From the NCBI RefSeq assembly GCF_958295425.1, contig NC_081152.1:124001-188000 (forward strand): a stretch of DNA of 64,000 nt. Direction: 5' to 3'. This document shows positions 47,908 to 60,286 of this stretch, piece by piece (the first letter of the stretch is position 1; every line of letters begins with the position of its first letter). The notes below the pieces were generated by a model. The model was not told the origin of the DNA. It was given only the letters and a program-made list of their open reading frames with translations, and ran no database searches. A program made the position numbers and the translations under genes. This stretch comes from Solea solea. Lineage: Eukaryota; Chordata; Actinopteri; Pleuronectiformes; Soleidae.

Positions 47908-48712
47908 CCTGATCTTCATTCACTACTGCCACCAGGGCCACTGCCCCTCTTGGGTTGCTTCCAACTCATCCTGAAAAGGGAACAAACACATGTTCAGTGT
48001 TTTCAGTGTATTCAGACAAATCATTCAACTTAAAAAAGAAAACATGATGTCATCATCACTACTTGCGATGCAATAGTCAAATAGAAGCACTGTCAATAAA
48101 AAGGTAAACATGTTGCATGTATTATTTGTGAAATGCGGCGTTGTTTGTAGTTTAGTGTGTTTCCGCGTTTTCACGGCAGGGATGGCGTCTGCTGAGACGC
48201 TGGTTCCGCGGCTGCTGTGCGTTTGGCGCTGCGGCGGCGGTACGTGTCGCGTTTGCGCTGACTGTGTGCCCCGCCGCGCGGCTTAAGTGAGGACCGACAC
48301 GCGCCGGGCCGAGGTGGGATCTCGGTGCCGTGTGCTGTGGCTGCGGTACGTGTCGCAACTGAGGAGCCTGGTGGTTCAGCGGCTGCGGTGCGCGTCGCGC
48401 CGTTGTGCGGATATGGAGGGTGCGCCTGTGCGCTGCGCCACGCCGCGCGGCTTAAGTGAAGACCGACACGCGCCGGGCCGAGGCGGGGCCGGGCGCACCG
48501 CACTTTTTTTATGAAGTTAATGTTGAGAATGTATCTTGAATGTATCTCGGTTTGCGCGGGCTCCGCGGCTGCTGTGCGCTCCGCGGCTGCTGTGCGCTCC
48601 GCGGCTGCGGTTCCGGTGCCGTGCGCTGCGGCGGCGGTACCTGTCGTAACTGGGGAGCCTGGTGGTTCGGCGGCCGCGGTGCGTGTCCTCACTTAAACTG
48701 TGAGGACTGTAC
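47908..48712. repeat. GC run 12: single A unit with expanded GC minisatellite
   Basis: Exits through X like run 3. Near 48563-48605 the motif CTCCGCGGCTGCTGTGCG occurs twice in tandem before CTCCGCGGCTGCGG, whereas standard A has a degenerate single copy. Run 4's last unit has a related expansion. Confidence 0.9.
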
Positions 48713-48884
48713 TCATGAGTTTATTTGTCAATGTGTGCCGTGATTTCATAGCGCTGTCCACGGTGCTGAAATGAGCCTCGGTGTCGGCAGCGTCACAGGG
48801 TGACCTCATTTTATATTTCCAGATTGTGGCTATGTTTGCACTGAGTGTGTTTCTTTAATTTCAACAATGTAGCCATAATGGTCT
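48713..48884. repeat. Segment X into C10
   Basis: As at 879-1083. Confidence 0.86.
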
Positions 48885-49022
48885 CCAACAACGGTGAACA
48901 AAACAAACGCCACAGAAGCTGCAGTGCAAACTCCACCCACCTATAGCTGCAGAGGAAAAACTACATGTCTACTATAAACTGCTTTCTATATTCCTTCCTG
49001 GTTGGATTTAAACACACATCTG

Positions 49023-49392
49023 CCAATTTATTAGGTACACATTTTCTGTTTATGAACACACTGATTGAAGGAGCCAATCACATGGCAGTAAGTCATTGCA
49101 TTTAGGCAGGTAGACATGATCAGGACGCCCAAATCAAGTTCAAACAGACTATCAGCATTAGGAAGAAAGGTGATTCAAGGAGCTTTTAATGTGGCATGGT
49201 TACTGGTAGTATTTTTACAAACTGCTTGCACAACCACGGTGTGACAAACAGAAAATATACAGTGATGCCATGTTGAGGTCAAAGATCAGCAGAAAGGCCA
49301 TGCTAAGAAAGCAAAAGGAACTCAAATCAGCGCAACCAAAGTGTGCAGAACACCATCTGAAGGCACAACACATTGAACCTTGCCGAAAAATG
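49023..49392 (+). mobile_element. Tc1/mariner fossil in C10
   Basis: Same 5' remnant. Confidence 0.74.
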
Positions 49393-49587
49393 ACTGCCTC
49401 CGACGGGAACGCGCATCGGTTAAGAGGTAGTGAGCGTAGGTCTACTGGTAGATATAATACTGTATACAGGGTACACCCTATAAGTCGTTGTTTGAAGGAG
49501 CGATACTGACCAAATTCATTGTACATGCACCTGTTTTCCTCGACTGCTAATGCTGAAAAGATAGAGAATGTAAGCCCTAACAATCCA

Positions 49588-49650
49588 GAGTTACAGGGTG
49601 CAGTCACTTCTCGGCAGGCCCTGCCGAAATGTGACAGCACCCTGTAACTC
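49588..49650. repeat. 63-bp foldback in C10
   Basis: Arms intact. Confidence 0.87.
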
Positions 49651-49970
49651 TTTATTGCAAGAAGCAATATTGACCAAATTCACTGTACATGCACCTGGTT
49701 TCCTCTACTTTCCTCTCCTCTACTGATTCTTCCAATTAGCCACTCACAGTGTGACTCCTGGCTGCTGAGTTAGTTAGCACCAGCTAGTTACTAGAAACCC
49801 AAGCCTTTTTAGATGATTTATATTAATAAATACACCATTAAATAATGACTTCAGTGTCATTAATTATTTAAATTAATAAATAGCCTTTTCAATAATTACT
49901 TACATCACATTGGTTTTCTTAGGTTACAAAATACTAACCTGGGTTTTTTTCGTCATCACTTAGTAACAAC

Positions 49971-50002
<32 letters not shown>

Positions 50003-50418
50003 GAATAATATTCAGTGGAGCTCCACTTCAGGTTTTACTTGATACTCATTCCAAACTAAATGTTTATTTAAATATTAGTTTAAATGTCATATGATAAAAA
50101 AAAGTGTGAAAGTTTGAGTGTACACTTACAATTAAGTGTTAAGTGTGTTTGTTTCTGTTTGGTTGTGATGAGTTTCTGTTGTACTCACACCAGCAAACCA
50201 AATCCAGTTCAGTCCGTCCATGAATACCAGTCCGGGTTTTGTAGCAGGTTTGCGTTGATGCTGCAAACAGAGAGTGAGACACAAACAGGTGACTGTGATC
50301 GTTTCATTAAAGACAAGAGATGAGAAGAAGACTGATGTCAGTGAAGAAACAAGGAAACAAAGTAACGTCAAACTTACATCTGTGATCTGTCCCTCTGGTG
50401 CGGCTGTCAACACAGGAG

Positions 50419-50481
50419 TTTAAATATTGGCACAATGGTCAGCCAATCAGGTGTGAAAGCTTGAAATGTTTGGGGCGGGGC
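50419..50481 (-). promoter_or_regulatory. P13 promoter-like cassette
   Basis: GC box 50472-50481 and TATTTAAA 50419-50426 intact. Confidence 0.5.
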
Positions 50482-51344
50482 TTATTATTGAAAACATGTG
50501 TGCTGTGACTGAGGAGCCTGGTGGTTCAGTGGCTGCGGTGAGCGTTGAGCCGGAGTGTGGATAGGGAGTGTGCGCCTGTGTGCCGCGCCACGCCGCGCGG
50601 CTTAAGTGAAGACCGACACGCGCCGGGCTGAGGTGGGATCCTGGCGGGGCCGGGCGCACCGCACTTCCTTGTATCTAAAAAAAAAGAAGAAAAGAATGCA
50701 TTTGAAATTGTATTGTAGCTTGAGCATGCACATGAGTTCATTTGTCAATGTGTGCCGTGATTTCATAGCGCTGTCCACGGTGATGAAATGAGCCTCGGTG
50801 TCGGCAGGGTCACGGGGCCACCTCATTTTATATTTCCAGATTGTGGCTATGTTTGCACTGAGTGTGTTTCTTTCATTTCAACAATGTAGCCATAATGGTC
50901 TCTGGTTTTATGAAGTTAATGTTGAGAATGTATCTTGTCTGCGGGGAATGAGTTACTTCAACTTTAACCATTTAGGAAACCAATTAAGTTTATTAACTCA
51001 AACAATTTAAGCATACAAAAGTATTTGATTTGAGTACAAGTAACTCAAGTATTTGTTGTTAAAGTAACTTGGGTAAAGTGCATTGTACTAATTCCATTCA
51101 GTTAATGAAAACTACTAAGTATGTGACACTTATGTGAAACGGATTTATCTGAACTGAAATGATCTTCTTTATACAAATGTTAATACTTAAGTTGAATTGA
51201 CTCTTTTCTTTCTACTAAATCAAATTATTACATTCTACTTCTGACAACTTCAAATGGAGAGCGTAGATCAGTGTGTGAGCCATTACAACCTGATTGTGAG
51301 GACCAGAGACACATGGTGAGTTTCAAAGGGAACTCCTGCAGGAA
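50482..51344. repeat. E/F module 13
   Basis: Has CpG losses ('catgtgtgctgtg', 'ggtgagcgtt') and 'gatagggag'. The linker keeps 'ttggggctgc' (near 51388, in the next segment), so its reading frame continues as in module 2. Confidence 0.88.
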
Positions 51345-51580
51345 CCTGATCTTCATTCACTACTGCCACCAGGGCCACTGCCCCTCTTGGGGCTGCTTCC
51401 AACTCATCCTGAAAAGGGAACAAACACATGTTCAGTGTTTTCAGTGTATTCAGACAAATCATTCAACTTAAAAAAGAAAACATGATGTCATCATCACTAC
51501 TTGCGATGCAATAGTCAAATAGAAGCACTGTCAATAAAAAGGTAAACATGTTGCATGTATTAGTTGTGAAATGTGGCGTT
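51345..51580. repeat. GC run 13: S + B stub
   Basis: Stub before bridge G3, with 'tattagttg' as in the other D-leading stubs. Confidence 0.9.
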
Positions 51581-52042
51581 ACACTGTACTCACATCTTAT
51601 ACCAAACTGAGAATACAAGTGCGTGTCCTCACTTAAACTGTGAGGACTGTACTCACGCCAGTAAACCGAATCCAGTCTGGGGTTTGTAGCAGGTTTGTAG
51701 GTTTGTGCGCCACGCCGCGCGACTTAAGTGAAGACCGACACGCGCCAGGCCGAGGTGGGATCTCGGCAGGGCTGGGCGCTGTGGCTGCGGTACGTGTCGC
51801 AACTGAGGAGCCTGGTGGTTCAGCGGCTGCAGTGCACGTCGCGCCGGAGTGTGGATATGGAGGGTGCGCCGCGGCTTAAGTGAAGACCGACACGCGCCGG
51901 GCCGCACCGCACTTCCTTGTATCTTAATAAAAAGAAAAGAATGCATTTGAAATTGTATTGTAGCTTGAGCATGCGCATGATTTTATTTGTCAATGTGTGC
52001 CGTGATTTCATAGCGCTGTCCACGGTGCTGAAATGAGCCTCG
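51581..52042. repeat. Bridge G3 leading into D4
   Basis: Full 462-bp form like G1. CpG losses 'gcgcgactt' (51718) and 'cagtgcacgtc' (51830), and 'cttaataaaaag' in the A tract. Confidence 0.88.
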
Positions 52043-52169
52043 CTGTCATATTAAAACTCTTTTCCAGATGAGGCATTGCTACAACGATGACTTTGACAGT
52101 GTGTGGGTGTCACCATCCTCTTTCACTCACTTGAGCTTCACTAAAGAGTGCAGGTCGTCTCTCTTTTAG

Positions 52170-52325
52170 TTCGGCAAGGAGGAGCTGAATTCACAGTTTC
52201 TTCATGCCCGAGTGCTGCATATGTTGATGGAGACCTGTGACATAAAACACAAAGAGCTACTGATGGTGCTACGTCTGTTTTTCACTAGACTACTCATAGA
52301 TATCAGTACATCAACTGACAGTTAA
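52170..52325 (+). pseudogene. Exon-like open frame (D4)
   Basis: Identical 51 codons and TAA. Confidence 0.38.
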
Positions 52326-52428
52326 TGTATTATTTATTTGAACTTACAATTGTACATTTATATTCAAATACATACACAAATATGAAAGAACTGTACACTA
52401 TAGTGGCGGTGATTGACTGAACATCATA

Positions 52429-52920
52429 TGTTGGGTGCACATTTAAACACAGGATCCAGGCAGCTTTCCAAGTTGCAATATTTTATTTCCAAGTAAACGG
52501 TAGTCGGTGATGAGGGGTAATGGTGGATGATTCTGTCTATATGAAAATGATAAAGGAAATATTACAATCTAGAAAGTATCAAATATACAATAAGAAATGA
52601 GGTTGTCTTAGACTAACATCAATAATACATCCACTCTTACTTTACTCTCTTTAGCAAAGGATTAAACTCAGGAATCTAGTATAATGACACACAAGCAATA
52701 AGTAAGTCTTCATACAAGATGTAGTATCAACCAAATGAATCATTAAATGAGTGAACGTCCATAAAACTCACAGCCAGTGTCCCTTTGTTCTCGTGGATTG
52801 TTTGGAGGGAAAATAGGGGGGTCAAAGGGCGGAAGGGGCGGGTTATATAGGATTAGGGGTGTGGTCCAGGTAGGTGTGCCAGTGATGAGGCAGGTGAGGA
52901 GGAGACTTGGGATTTTAACA
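52429..52920 (-). mobile_element. Candidate solo LTR (D4)
   Basis: 492 bp, same ends and signals as D1. Confidence 0.5.
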
Positions 52921-53391
52921 AATACATATACAATGGCCGTGCCACTTTAATATAAACCTAAAATTCGAAGGTAAAATCAATTATTAGTAATAATATACAA
53001 AGTGTTTACATTAAAAACAAAGTAACACGTCAACCACAAATCTATGGATCACACCAAGCATCTGTGAGACGTCTGAGCCAGCGGATCATTTCATCAGGAC
53101 AGGCCGAGGTAACGCTGCTCTGCCCTGGGCACTGTGAGCACCGAGCGTCCGCAGAGGCGGAGCTGATCACCTCCGACAACGTACCGCGCTGAAATCAGTT
53201 CCAGGTTGGATATTCAACAGACATTCGCTCCAGATCCAACGGCACCCTCCTCCTTCTCCACCCCGAGATAGGTGCACGATCACGGCTTGTACAAAGTCCG
53301 ACCCATCGCTCTCAACAACCGTGGTCTCATTTAGGGACCATCAACGAATTACCGTTAAAAATGGATTAAAAAAAATTATGGGAGGTACTAA

Positions 53392-53669
53392 AATGGAATA
53401 AAAAGAGGTGTGTCCTGACTAGGCAGTCTAGTTCTATGTTGCTGCACTGTTTTGGAATCTTTAGGGTCACATGGCCTGGACGCGATTGAGATAAAATGCT
53501 AATATTTGCATTAAAGAAATGATTGAAAGTAAATCAAGTATTTAAATGGAATATAAAGAGGTGTGTCCTGACTAGGCAGTCTAGTACTATGTTTGTACAC
53601 TCATTTGGAGTCTTTGGGTCACATTGCCTGGAAGCTATTGAGCTAAAATGCTAATATTTACATTATTAA
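53392..53669. repeat. 153-bp tandem duplication (D4)
   Basis: Copies start at 53392 and 53545. Confidence 0.84.
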
Positions 53670-53694
53670 AATTATAAAAAAAATAAATGAGGTA

Positions 53695-54060
53695 ATTAAA
53701 TATTAGTTTAATGTCATATGATCAAAATTAAAGTGTTAACGTTCGACTCTACACTTAGATTCAAGTGTTAAGTGTGTTTGCGGTTTGTTTCTGTCTGGTT
53801 GTGATGACTTTCTGTTGTACTCACGCCAGTAAACCGAATCCAGTCTGGGGTTTGTAGCAGGTTTGTACTGTAGCAGGTTTGCATTGGTGCTGCAAACAGA
53901 GAGTGAGACACAAACATGGGGCTGTGATGGTTTCATTAAAGACAAGAGATGAGAAGAAGACTGGAGTCAGTGAGAAAACAAGGAAACAAAGTAACGTCAA
54001 ACTTACGTCTGTGATCTGTCAGCATCTCCTCTCCCTCTGGTGCGGCTGTCAACACAGGAG
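53695..54060. repeat. C right-half, D-linked version 4
   Basis: Exon-like pieces on the minus strand at 53825-53889 and 54007-54025 (with ATG), unchanged. Confidence 0.88.
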
Positions 54061-54123
54061 TTTAAATATTGGCACAATGGTCAGCCAATCAGGTGTGAAA
54101 GCTTGAAATGTTTGGGGCGGGGC
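54061..54123 (-). promoter_or_regulatory. P14 promoter-like cassette (D-linked)
   Basis: GC box 54114-54123, CCAAT intact, TATTTAAA 54061-54068. ATG and donor follow as for P4. Confidence 0.52.
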
Positions 54124-54985
54124 TTATTATTGAAAACATGTGCGCTGTGACTGAGGAGCCTGGTGGTTCAGTGGCTGCGGTGCGCGTTGAGCCGGAGTGT
54201 GGATATGGAGTGTGCGCCTGTGTGCCGCGCCACGCCGCGCGGCTTAAGTGAAGACCGACACGCGCCGGGCTGAGGTGGGATCCTGGCGGGGCCGGGCGCA
54301 CCGCACTTCCTTGTATCTAAAGAAAAAAAGAAAAGAATGCATTTGAAATTGTATTGTAGCTTGAGCATGCACATGAGTTCATTTGTCAATGTGTGCCGTG
54401 ATTTCATAGCGCTGTCCACGGTGATGAAATGAGCCTCGGTGTCGGCAGCGTCACGGGGCCACCTCATTTTATATTTCCAGATTGTGGCTATGTTTGCACT
54501 GAGTGTGTTTCTTTCATTTCAACAATGTAGCCATAATGGTCTCTGGTTTTATGAAGTTAATGTTGAGAATGTATCTTGTCTGCGGGGAATGAGTTACTTC
54601 AACTTTAACCATTTAGGAAACCAATTAAGTTTATTAACTCAAACAATTTAAGCATACAAAAGTATTTGATTTGAGTACAAGTAACTCAAGTATTTGTTGT
54701 TAAAGTAACTTGGGTAAAGTGCATTGTACTAATTCCATTCAGTTAATGAAAACTACTAAGTATGTGACACTTATGTGAAACGGATTTATCTGAACTGAAA
54801 TGATCTTCTTTATACAAATGTTAATACTTAAGTTGAATTGACTCTTTTCTTTCTACTAAATCAAATTATTACATTCTACTTCTGACAACTTCAAATGGAG
54901 AGCGTAGATCAGTGTGTGAGCCATTACAACCTGATTGTGAGGACCAGAGACACATGGTGAGTTTCAAAGGGAACTCCTGCAGGAA
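54124..54985. repeat. E/F module 14
   Basis: Standard full-length copy. Confidence 0.88.
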
Positions 54986-57416
54986 CCTGATCTTCATTCA
55001 CTACTGCCACCAGGGCCACTGCCCCTCTTGGGTTGCTTCCAACTCATCCTGAAAAGGGAACAAACACATGTTCAGTGTTTTCAGTGTATTCAGACAAATC
55101 ATTCAACTTAAAAAAGAAAACATGATGTCATCATCACTACTTGCGATGCAATAGTCAAATAGAAGCACTGTCAATAAAAAGGTAAACATGTTGCATGTAT
55201 TATTTGTGAAATGTGGCGTTGTTTGTAGTTTAGTGTGTTTCCGCGTTTTCACGGCAGGGATGGCGTCTGCTGAGACGCTGATTCCGCGGCTGCTGTGCGT
55301 TTGGCGCTGCGGTGGCGGTACGTGTCGTGTTTGCGCTGACTGTGTGCCCCGCCGCGCGGCTTAAGTGAGGACCGACACGCGCCGGGCCGAGGTGGGATCT
55401 CGGTGCCGTGTGCTGTGGCTGCGGTACGTGTCGCAACTGAGGAGCCTGGTGGTTCAGCGGCAGCGGTGCGCCGGAGTGTGGATATGGAGTGGCTCGGGAA
55501 CAAACACATGTTCAGTGTTTTCAGTGTATTCAGACAAATCATTCAACTTAAAAAAGAAAACATGATGTCATCATCACTACTTGCGATGCAATAGTCAAAT
55601 AGAAGCACTGTCAATAAAAAGGTAAACATGTTGCATGTATTATTTGTGAAATGTGGCGTTGTTTGTAGTTTAGTGTGTTTCCGCGTTTTCACGGCAGGGA
55701 TGGCGTCTGCTGAGACGCTGGTTCCGCGGCTGCTGTGCGTTTGGCGCTGCGGCGGCGGTACGTGTCGTGTTTGCGCTGACTGTGTGCCCCGCCGCGCGGC
55801 TTAAGTGAGGACCGACACGCGCCGGGCCGAGGTGGGATCTCGGTGCCGTGTGCTGTGGCTGCGGTACGTGTGGCAACTGAGGAGCCTGGTGGTTCAGCGG
55901 CTGCGGTGCGCGTCGCGCCGTTGTGCGGATATGGAGGGTGCGCCTGTGCGCTGCGCCACGCCGCGCGGCTTAAGTGAAGACCGACACGCGCCGGGCCGAG
56001 GCGGGGCCGGGCGCACCGCACTTTTTTTATGAAGTTAATGTTGAGAATGTATCTTGAATGTATCTCGGTTTGCGCGGGCTCCGTGGCTGCTGTGCGCTCC
56101 GTGCGCTCCGCGGCTGCGGTTCCAGTGCCGTGCGCTGCAGCGGCGGTACCTGTCGTAACTGGGGAGCCTTGTGGTTCCGCGGCCGCGGTGCGTGTCCTCA
56201 CTTAAACTGTGAGGACTGTACTGAGGCCAGTAAACTAACCTGATCTTCATTCACTACTGCCACCAGGGCCACTGCCCCTCTTGGCTTGCTTCCAACTCAT
56301 CCTGAAAAGGGAACAAACACATGTTCAGTGTTTTCAGTGTCTTCAGACAAATCATTCAACTTAAAAAAGAAAACATGATGTCATCATCACTACTTGCGAT
56401 GCAATAGTCAAATAGAAGCACTGTCAATAAAAAGGTAAACATGTTGCATGTATTATTTGTGAAATGTGGCGTTGTTTGTAGTTTAGTGTGTTTCCGCGTT
56501 TTCACGGCAGGGATGGCGTCTGCTGAGACGCTGATTCCGCGGCTGCTGTGCGTTTGGCGCTGCGGTGGCGGTACGTGTCGTGTTTGCGCTGACTGTGTGC
56601 CCCGCCGCGCGGCTTAAGTGAGGACCGACACGCGCCGGGCCGAGGTGGGATCTCGGTGCCGTGTGCTGTGGCTGCGGTACGTGTGGCAACTGAGGAGCCT
56701 GGTGGTTCAGCGGCTGCGGTGCGCTTCGCGCCGTTGTGCGGATATGGAGGGTGCGCCTGTGCGCTGCGCCACGCCGCGCGGCTTAAGTGAAGACCGACAC
56801 GCGCCGGGCCGAGGCGGGGCCGGGCGCACCGCACTTTTTTTATGAAGTTAATGTTGAGAATGTATCTTGAATGTATCTCGGTTTGCGCGGGCTCCGTGGC
56901 TGCTGTGCGCTCCGTGCGCTCCGCGGCTGCGGTTCCGGTGCCGTGCGCTGCAGCGGCGGTACCTGTCGTAACTGGGGAGCCTTGTGGTTCCGCGGCCGCG
57001 GTGCGTGTCCTCACTTAAACTGTGAGGACTGTACTGAGGCCAGTAAACTAACCTGATCTTCATTCACTACTGCCACCAGGGCCACTGCCCCTCTTGGCTT
57101 GCTTCCAACTCATCCTGAAAAGGGAACAAACACATGTTCAGTGTTTTCAGTGTATTCAGACAAATCATTCAACTTAAAAAAGAAAACATGATGTCATCAT
57201 CACTACTTGCGATGCAATAGTCAAATAGAAGCACTGTCAATAAAAAGGTAAACATGTTGCATGTATTATTTGTGAAATGTGGCGTTGTTTGTAGTTTAGT
57301 GTGTTTCCGCGTTTTCACGGCAGGGATGGCGTCTGCTGAGACGCTGATTCCGCGGCTGCTGTGCGTTTGGCGCTGCGGTGGCGGTACGTGTCGTGTTTGC
57401 GCTGACTGTGTGCCCC

Positions 57417-57494
57417 GCCGCGCGGCTTAAGTGAGGACCTTAAGCCGCGCGGCTGCGGCACCGCAGCCGCTGAGGACTTCAGCGGCTGCGGTGC
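57417..57494. repeat. Nested palindromic insertion, copy 1 (defines A')
   Basis: Three hairpins overlap. GCCGCGCGGCTTAAG (57417-57431) pairs perfectly with CTTAAGCCGCGCGGC (57439-57453). GCGGCTGCGG (57449-57458) pairs with CCGCAGCCGC (57461-57470). A 16-bp arm (57458-57473) pairs with 57479-57494. The middle piece is a reverse-complement copy of motifs lying just left and right of it, and it replaces about 80 bp of standard A by about 40 bp. Confidence 0.93.
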
Positions 57495-59441
57495 GCTTCG
57501 CGCCGTTGTGCGGATATGGAGGGTGCGCCTGTGCGCTGCGCCACGCCGCGCGGCTTAAGTGAAGACCGACACGCGCCGGGCCGAGGCGGGGCCGGGCGCA
57601 CCGCACTTTTTTTATGAAGTTAATGTTGAGAATGTATCTTGAATGTATCTCGGTTTGCGCGGGCTCCGTGGCTGCTGTGCGCTCCGTGCGCTCCGCGGCT
57701 GCGGTTCCGGTGCCGTGCGCTGCAGCGGCGGTACCTGTCGTAACTGGGGAGCCTTGTGGTTCCGCGGCCGCGGTGCGTGTCCTCACTTAAACTGTGAGGA
57801 CTGTACTGAGGCCAGTAAACTAACCTGATCTTCATTCACTACTGCCACCAGGGCCACTGCCCCTCTTGGGTTGCTTCCAACTCATCCTGAAAAGGGAACA
57901 AACACATGTTCAGTGTTTTCAGTGTATTCAGACAAATCATTCAACTTAAAAAAGAAAACATGATGTCATCATCACTACTTGCGATGCAATAGTCAAATAG
58001 AAGCACTGTCAATAAAAAGGTAAACATGTTGCATGTATTATTTGTGAAATGTGGCGTTGTTTGTAGTTTAGTGTGTTTCCGCGTTTTCACGGCAGGGATG
58101 GCGTCTGCTGAGACGCTGATTCCGCGGCTGCTGTGCGTTTGGCGCTGCGGTGGCGGTACGTGTCGTGTTTGCGCTGACTGTGTGCCCCGCCGCGCGGCTT
58201 AAGTGAGGACCGACACGCGCCGGGCCGAGGTGGGATCTCGGTGCCGTGTGCTGTGGCTGCGGTACGTGTCGCAACTGAGGAGCCTGGTGGTTCAGCGGCA
58301 GCGGTGCGCCGGAGTGTGGATATGGAGTGGCTCGGGAACAAACACATGTTCAGTGTTTTCAGTGTATTCAGACAAATCATTCAACTTAAAAAAGAAAACA
58401 TGATGTCATCATCACTACTTGCGATGCAATAGTCAAATAGAAGCACTGTCAATAAAAAGGTAAACATGTTGCATGTATTATTTGTGAAATGTGGCGTTGT
58501 TTGTAGTTTAGTGTGTTTCCGCGTTTTCACGGCAGGGATGGCGTCTGCTGAGACGCTGGTTCCGCGGCTGCTGTGCGTTTGGCGCTGCGGCGGCGGTACG
58601 TGTCGTGTTTGCGCTGACTGTGTGCCCCGCCGCGCGGCTTAAGTGAGGACCGACACGCGCCGGGCCGAGGTGGGATCTCGGTGCCGTGTGCTGTGGCTGC
58701 GGTACGTGTGGCAACTGAGGAGCCTGGTGGTTCAGCGGCTGCGGTGCGCTTCGCGCCGTTGTGCGGATATGGAGGGTGCGCCTGTGCGCTGCGCCACGCC
58801 GCGCGGCTTAAGTGAAGACCGACACGCGCCGGGCCGAGGCGGGGCCGGGCGCACCGCACTTTTTTTATGAAGTTAATGTTGAGAATGTATCTTGAATGTA
58901 TCTCGGTTTGCGCGGGCTCCGTGGCTGCTGTGCGCTCCGTGCGCTCCGCGGCTGCGGTTCCGGTGCCGTGCGCTGCAGCGGCGGTACCTGTCGTAACTGG
59001 GGAGCCTTGTGGTTCCGCGGCCGCGGTGCGTGTCCTCACTTAAACTGTGAGGACTGTACTGAGGCCAGTAAACTAACCTGATCTTCATTCACTACTGCCA
59101 CCAGGGCCACTGCCCCTCTTGGCTTGCTTCCAACTCATCCTGAAAAGGGAACAAACACATGTTCAGTGTTTTCAGTGTATTCAGACAAATCATTCAACTT
59201 AAAAAAGAAAACATGATGTCATCATCACTACTTGCGATGCAATAGTCAAATAGAAGCACTGTCAATAAAAAGGTAAACATGTTGCATGTATTATTTGTGA
59301 AATGTGGCGTTGTTTGTAGTTTAGTGTGTTTCCGCGTTTTCACGGCAGGGATGGCGTCTGCTGAGACGCTGATTCCGCGGCTGCTGTGCGTTTGGCGCTG
59401 CGGTGGCGGTACGTGTCGTGTTTGCGCTGACTGTGTGCCCC

Positions 59442-59519
59442 GCCGCGCGGCTTAAGTGAGGACCTTAAGCCGCGCGGCTGCGGCACCGCAGCCGCTGAGG
59501 ACTTCAGCGGCTGCGGTGC
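59442..59519. repeat. Nested palindromic insertion, copy 2
   Basis: Same structure, exactly 2025 bp after copy 1. Confidence 0.93.
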
Positions 59520-60208
59520 GCTTCGCGCCGTTGTGCGGATATGGAGGGTGCGCCTGTGCGCTGCGCCACGCCGCGCGGCTTAAGTGAAGACCGACACGCG
59601 CCGGGCCGAGGCGGGGCCGGGCGCACCGCACTTTTTTTATGAAGTTAATGTTGAGAATGTATCTTGAATGTATCTCGGTTTGCGCGGGCTCCGTGGCTGC
59701 TGTGCGCTCCGTGCGCTCCGCGGCTGCGGTTCCGGTGCCGTGCGCTGCAGCGGCGGTACCTGTCGTAACTGGGGAGCCTTGTGGTTCCGCGGCCGCGGTG
59801 CGTGTCCTCACTTAAACTGTGAGGACTGTACTGAGGCCAGTAAACTAACCTGATCTTCATTCACTACTGCCACCAGGGCCACTGCCCCTCTTGGCTTGCT
59901 TCCAACTCATCCTGAAAAGGGAACAAACACATGTTCAGTGTTTTCAGTGTATTCAGACAAATCATTCAACTTAAAAAAGAAAACATGATGTCATCATCAC
60001 TAGATGCAATAGTCAAATAGAAGCACTGTCAATAAAAAGGTAAACATGTTGCATGTATTATTTGTGAAATGTGGCGTTGTTTGTAGTTTAGTGTGTTTCC
60101 GCGTTTTCACGGCAGGGATGGCGTCTGCTGAGACGCTGATTCCGCGGCTGCTGTGCGTTTGGCGCTGCGGTGGCGGTACGTGTCGTGTTTGCGCTGACTG
60201 TGTGCCCC

Positions 60209-60286
60209 GCCGCGCGGCTTAAGTGAGGACCTTAAGCCGCGCGGCTGCGGCACCGCAGCCGCTGAGGACTTCAGCGGCTGCGGTGC
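60209..60286. repeat. Nested palindromic insertion, copy 3
   Basis: Same structure, 767 bp after copy 2 (772 minus a 5-bp loss at 'cactagatgcaatag'). Confidence 0.93.

Larger units (their letters stand above)
48885..50418. repeat. C block 10
   Basis: Grouped with C8/C9 by 'aaatatacag' but has 'ccaattagcc'. Microsatellite 49968-50010. 'aaagtgtgaaag' near 50102 is private. Confidence 0.92.
52043..53694. repeat. D block 4
   Basis: Same order as D1; 'tttactctctt' near 52640 is private. Confidence 0.9.
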
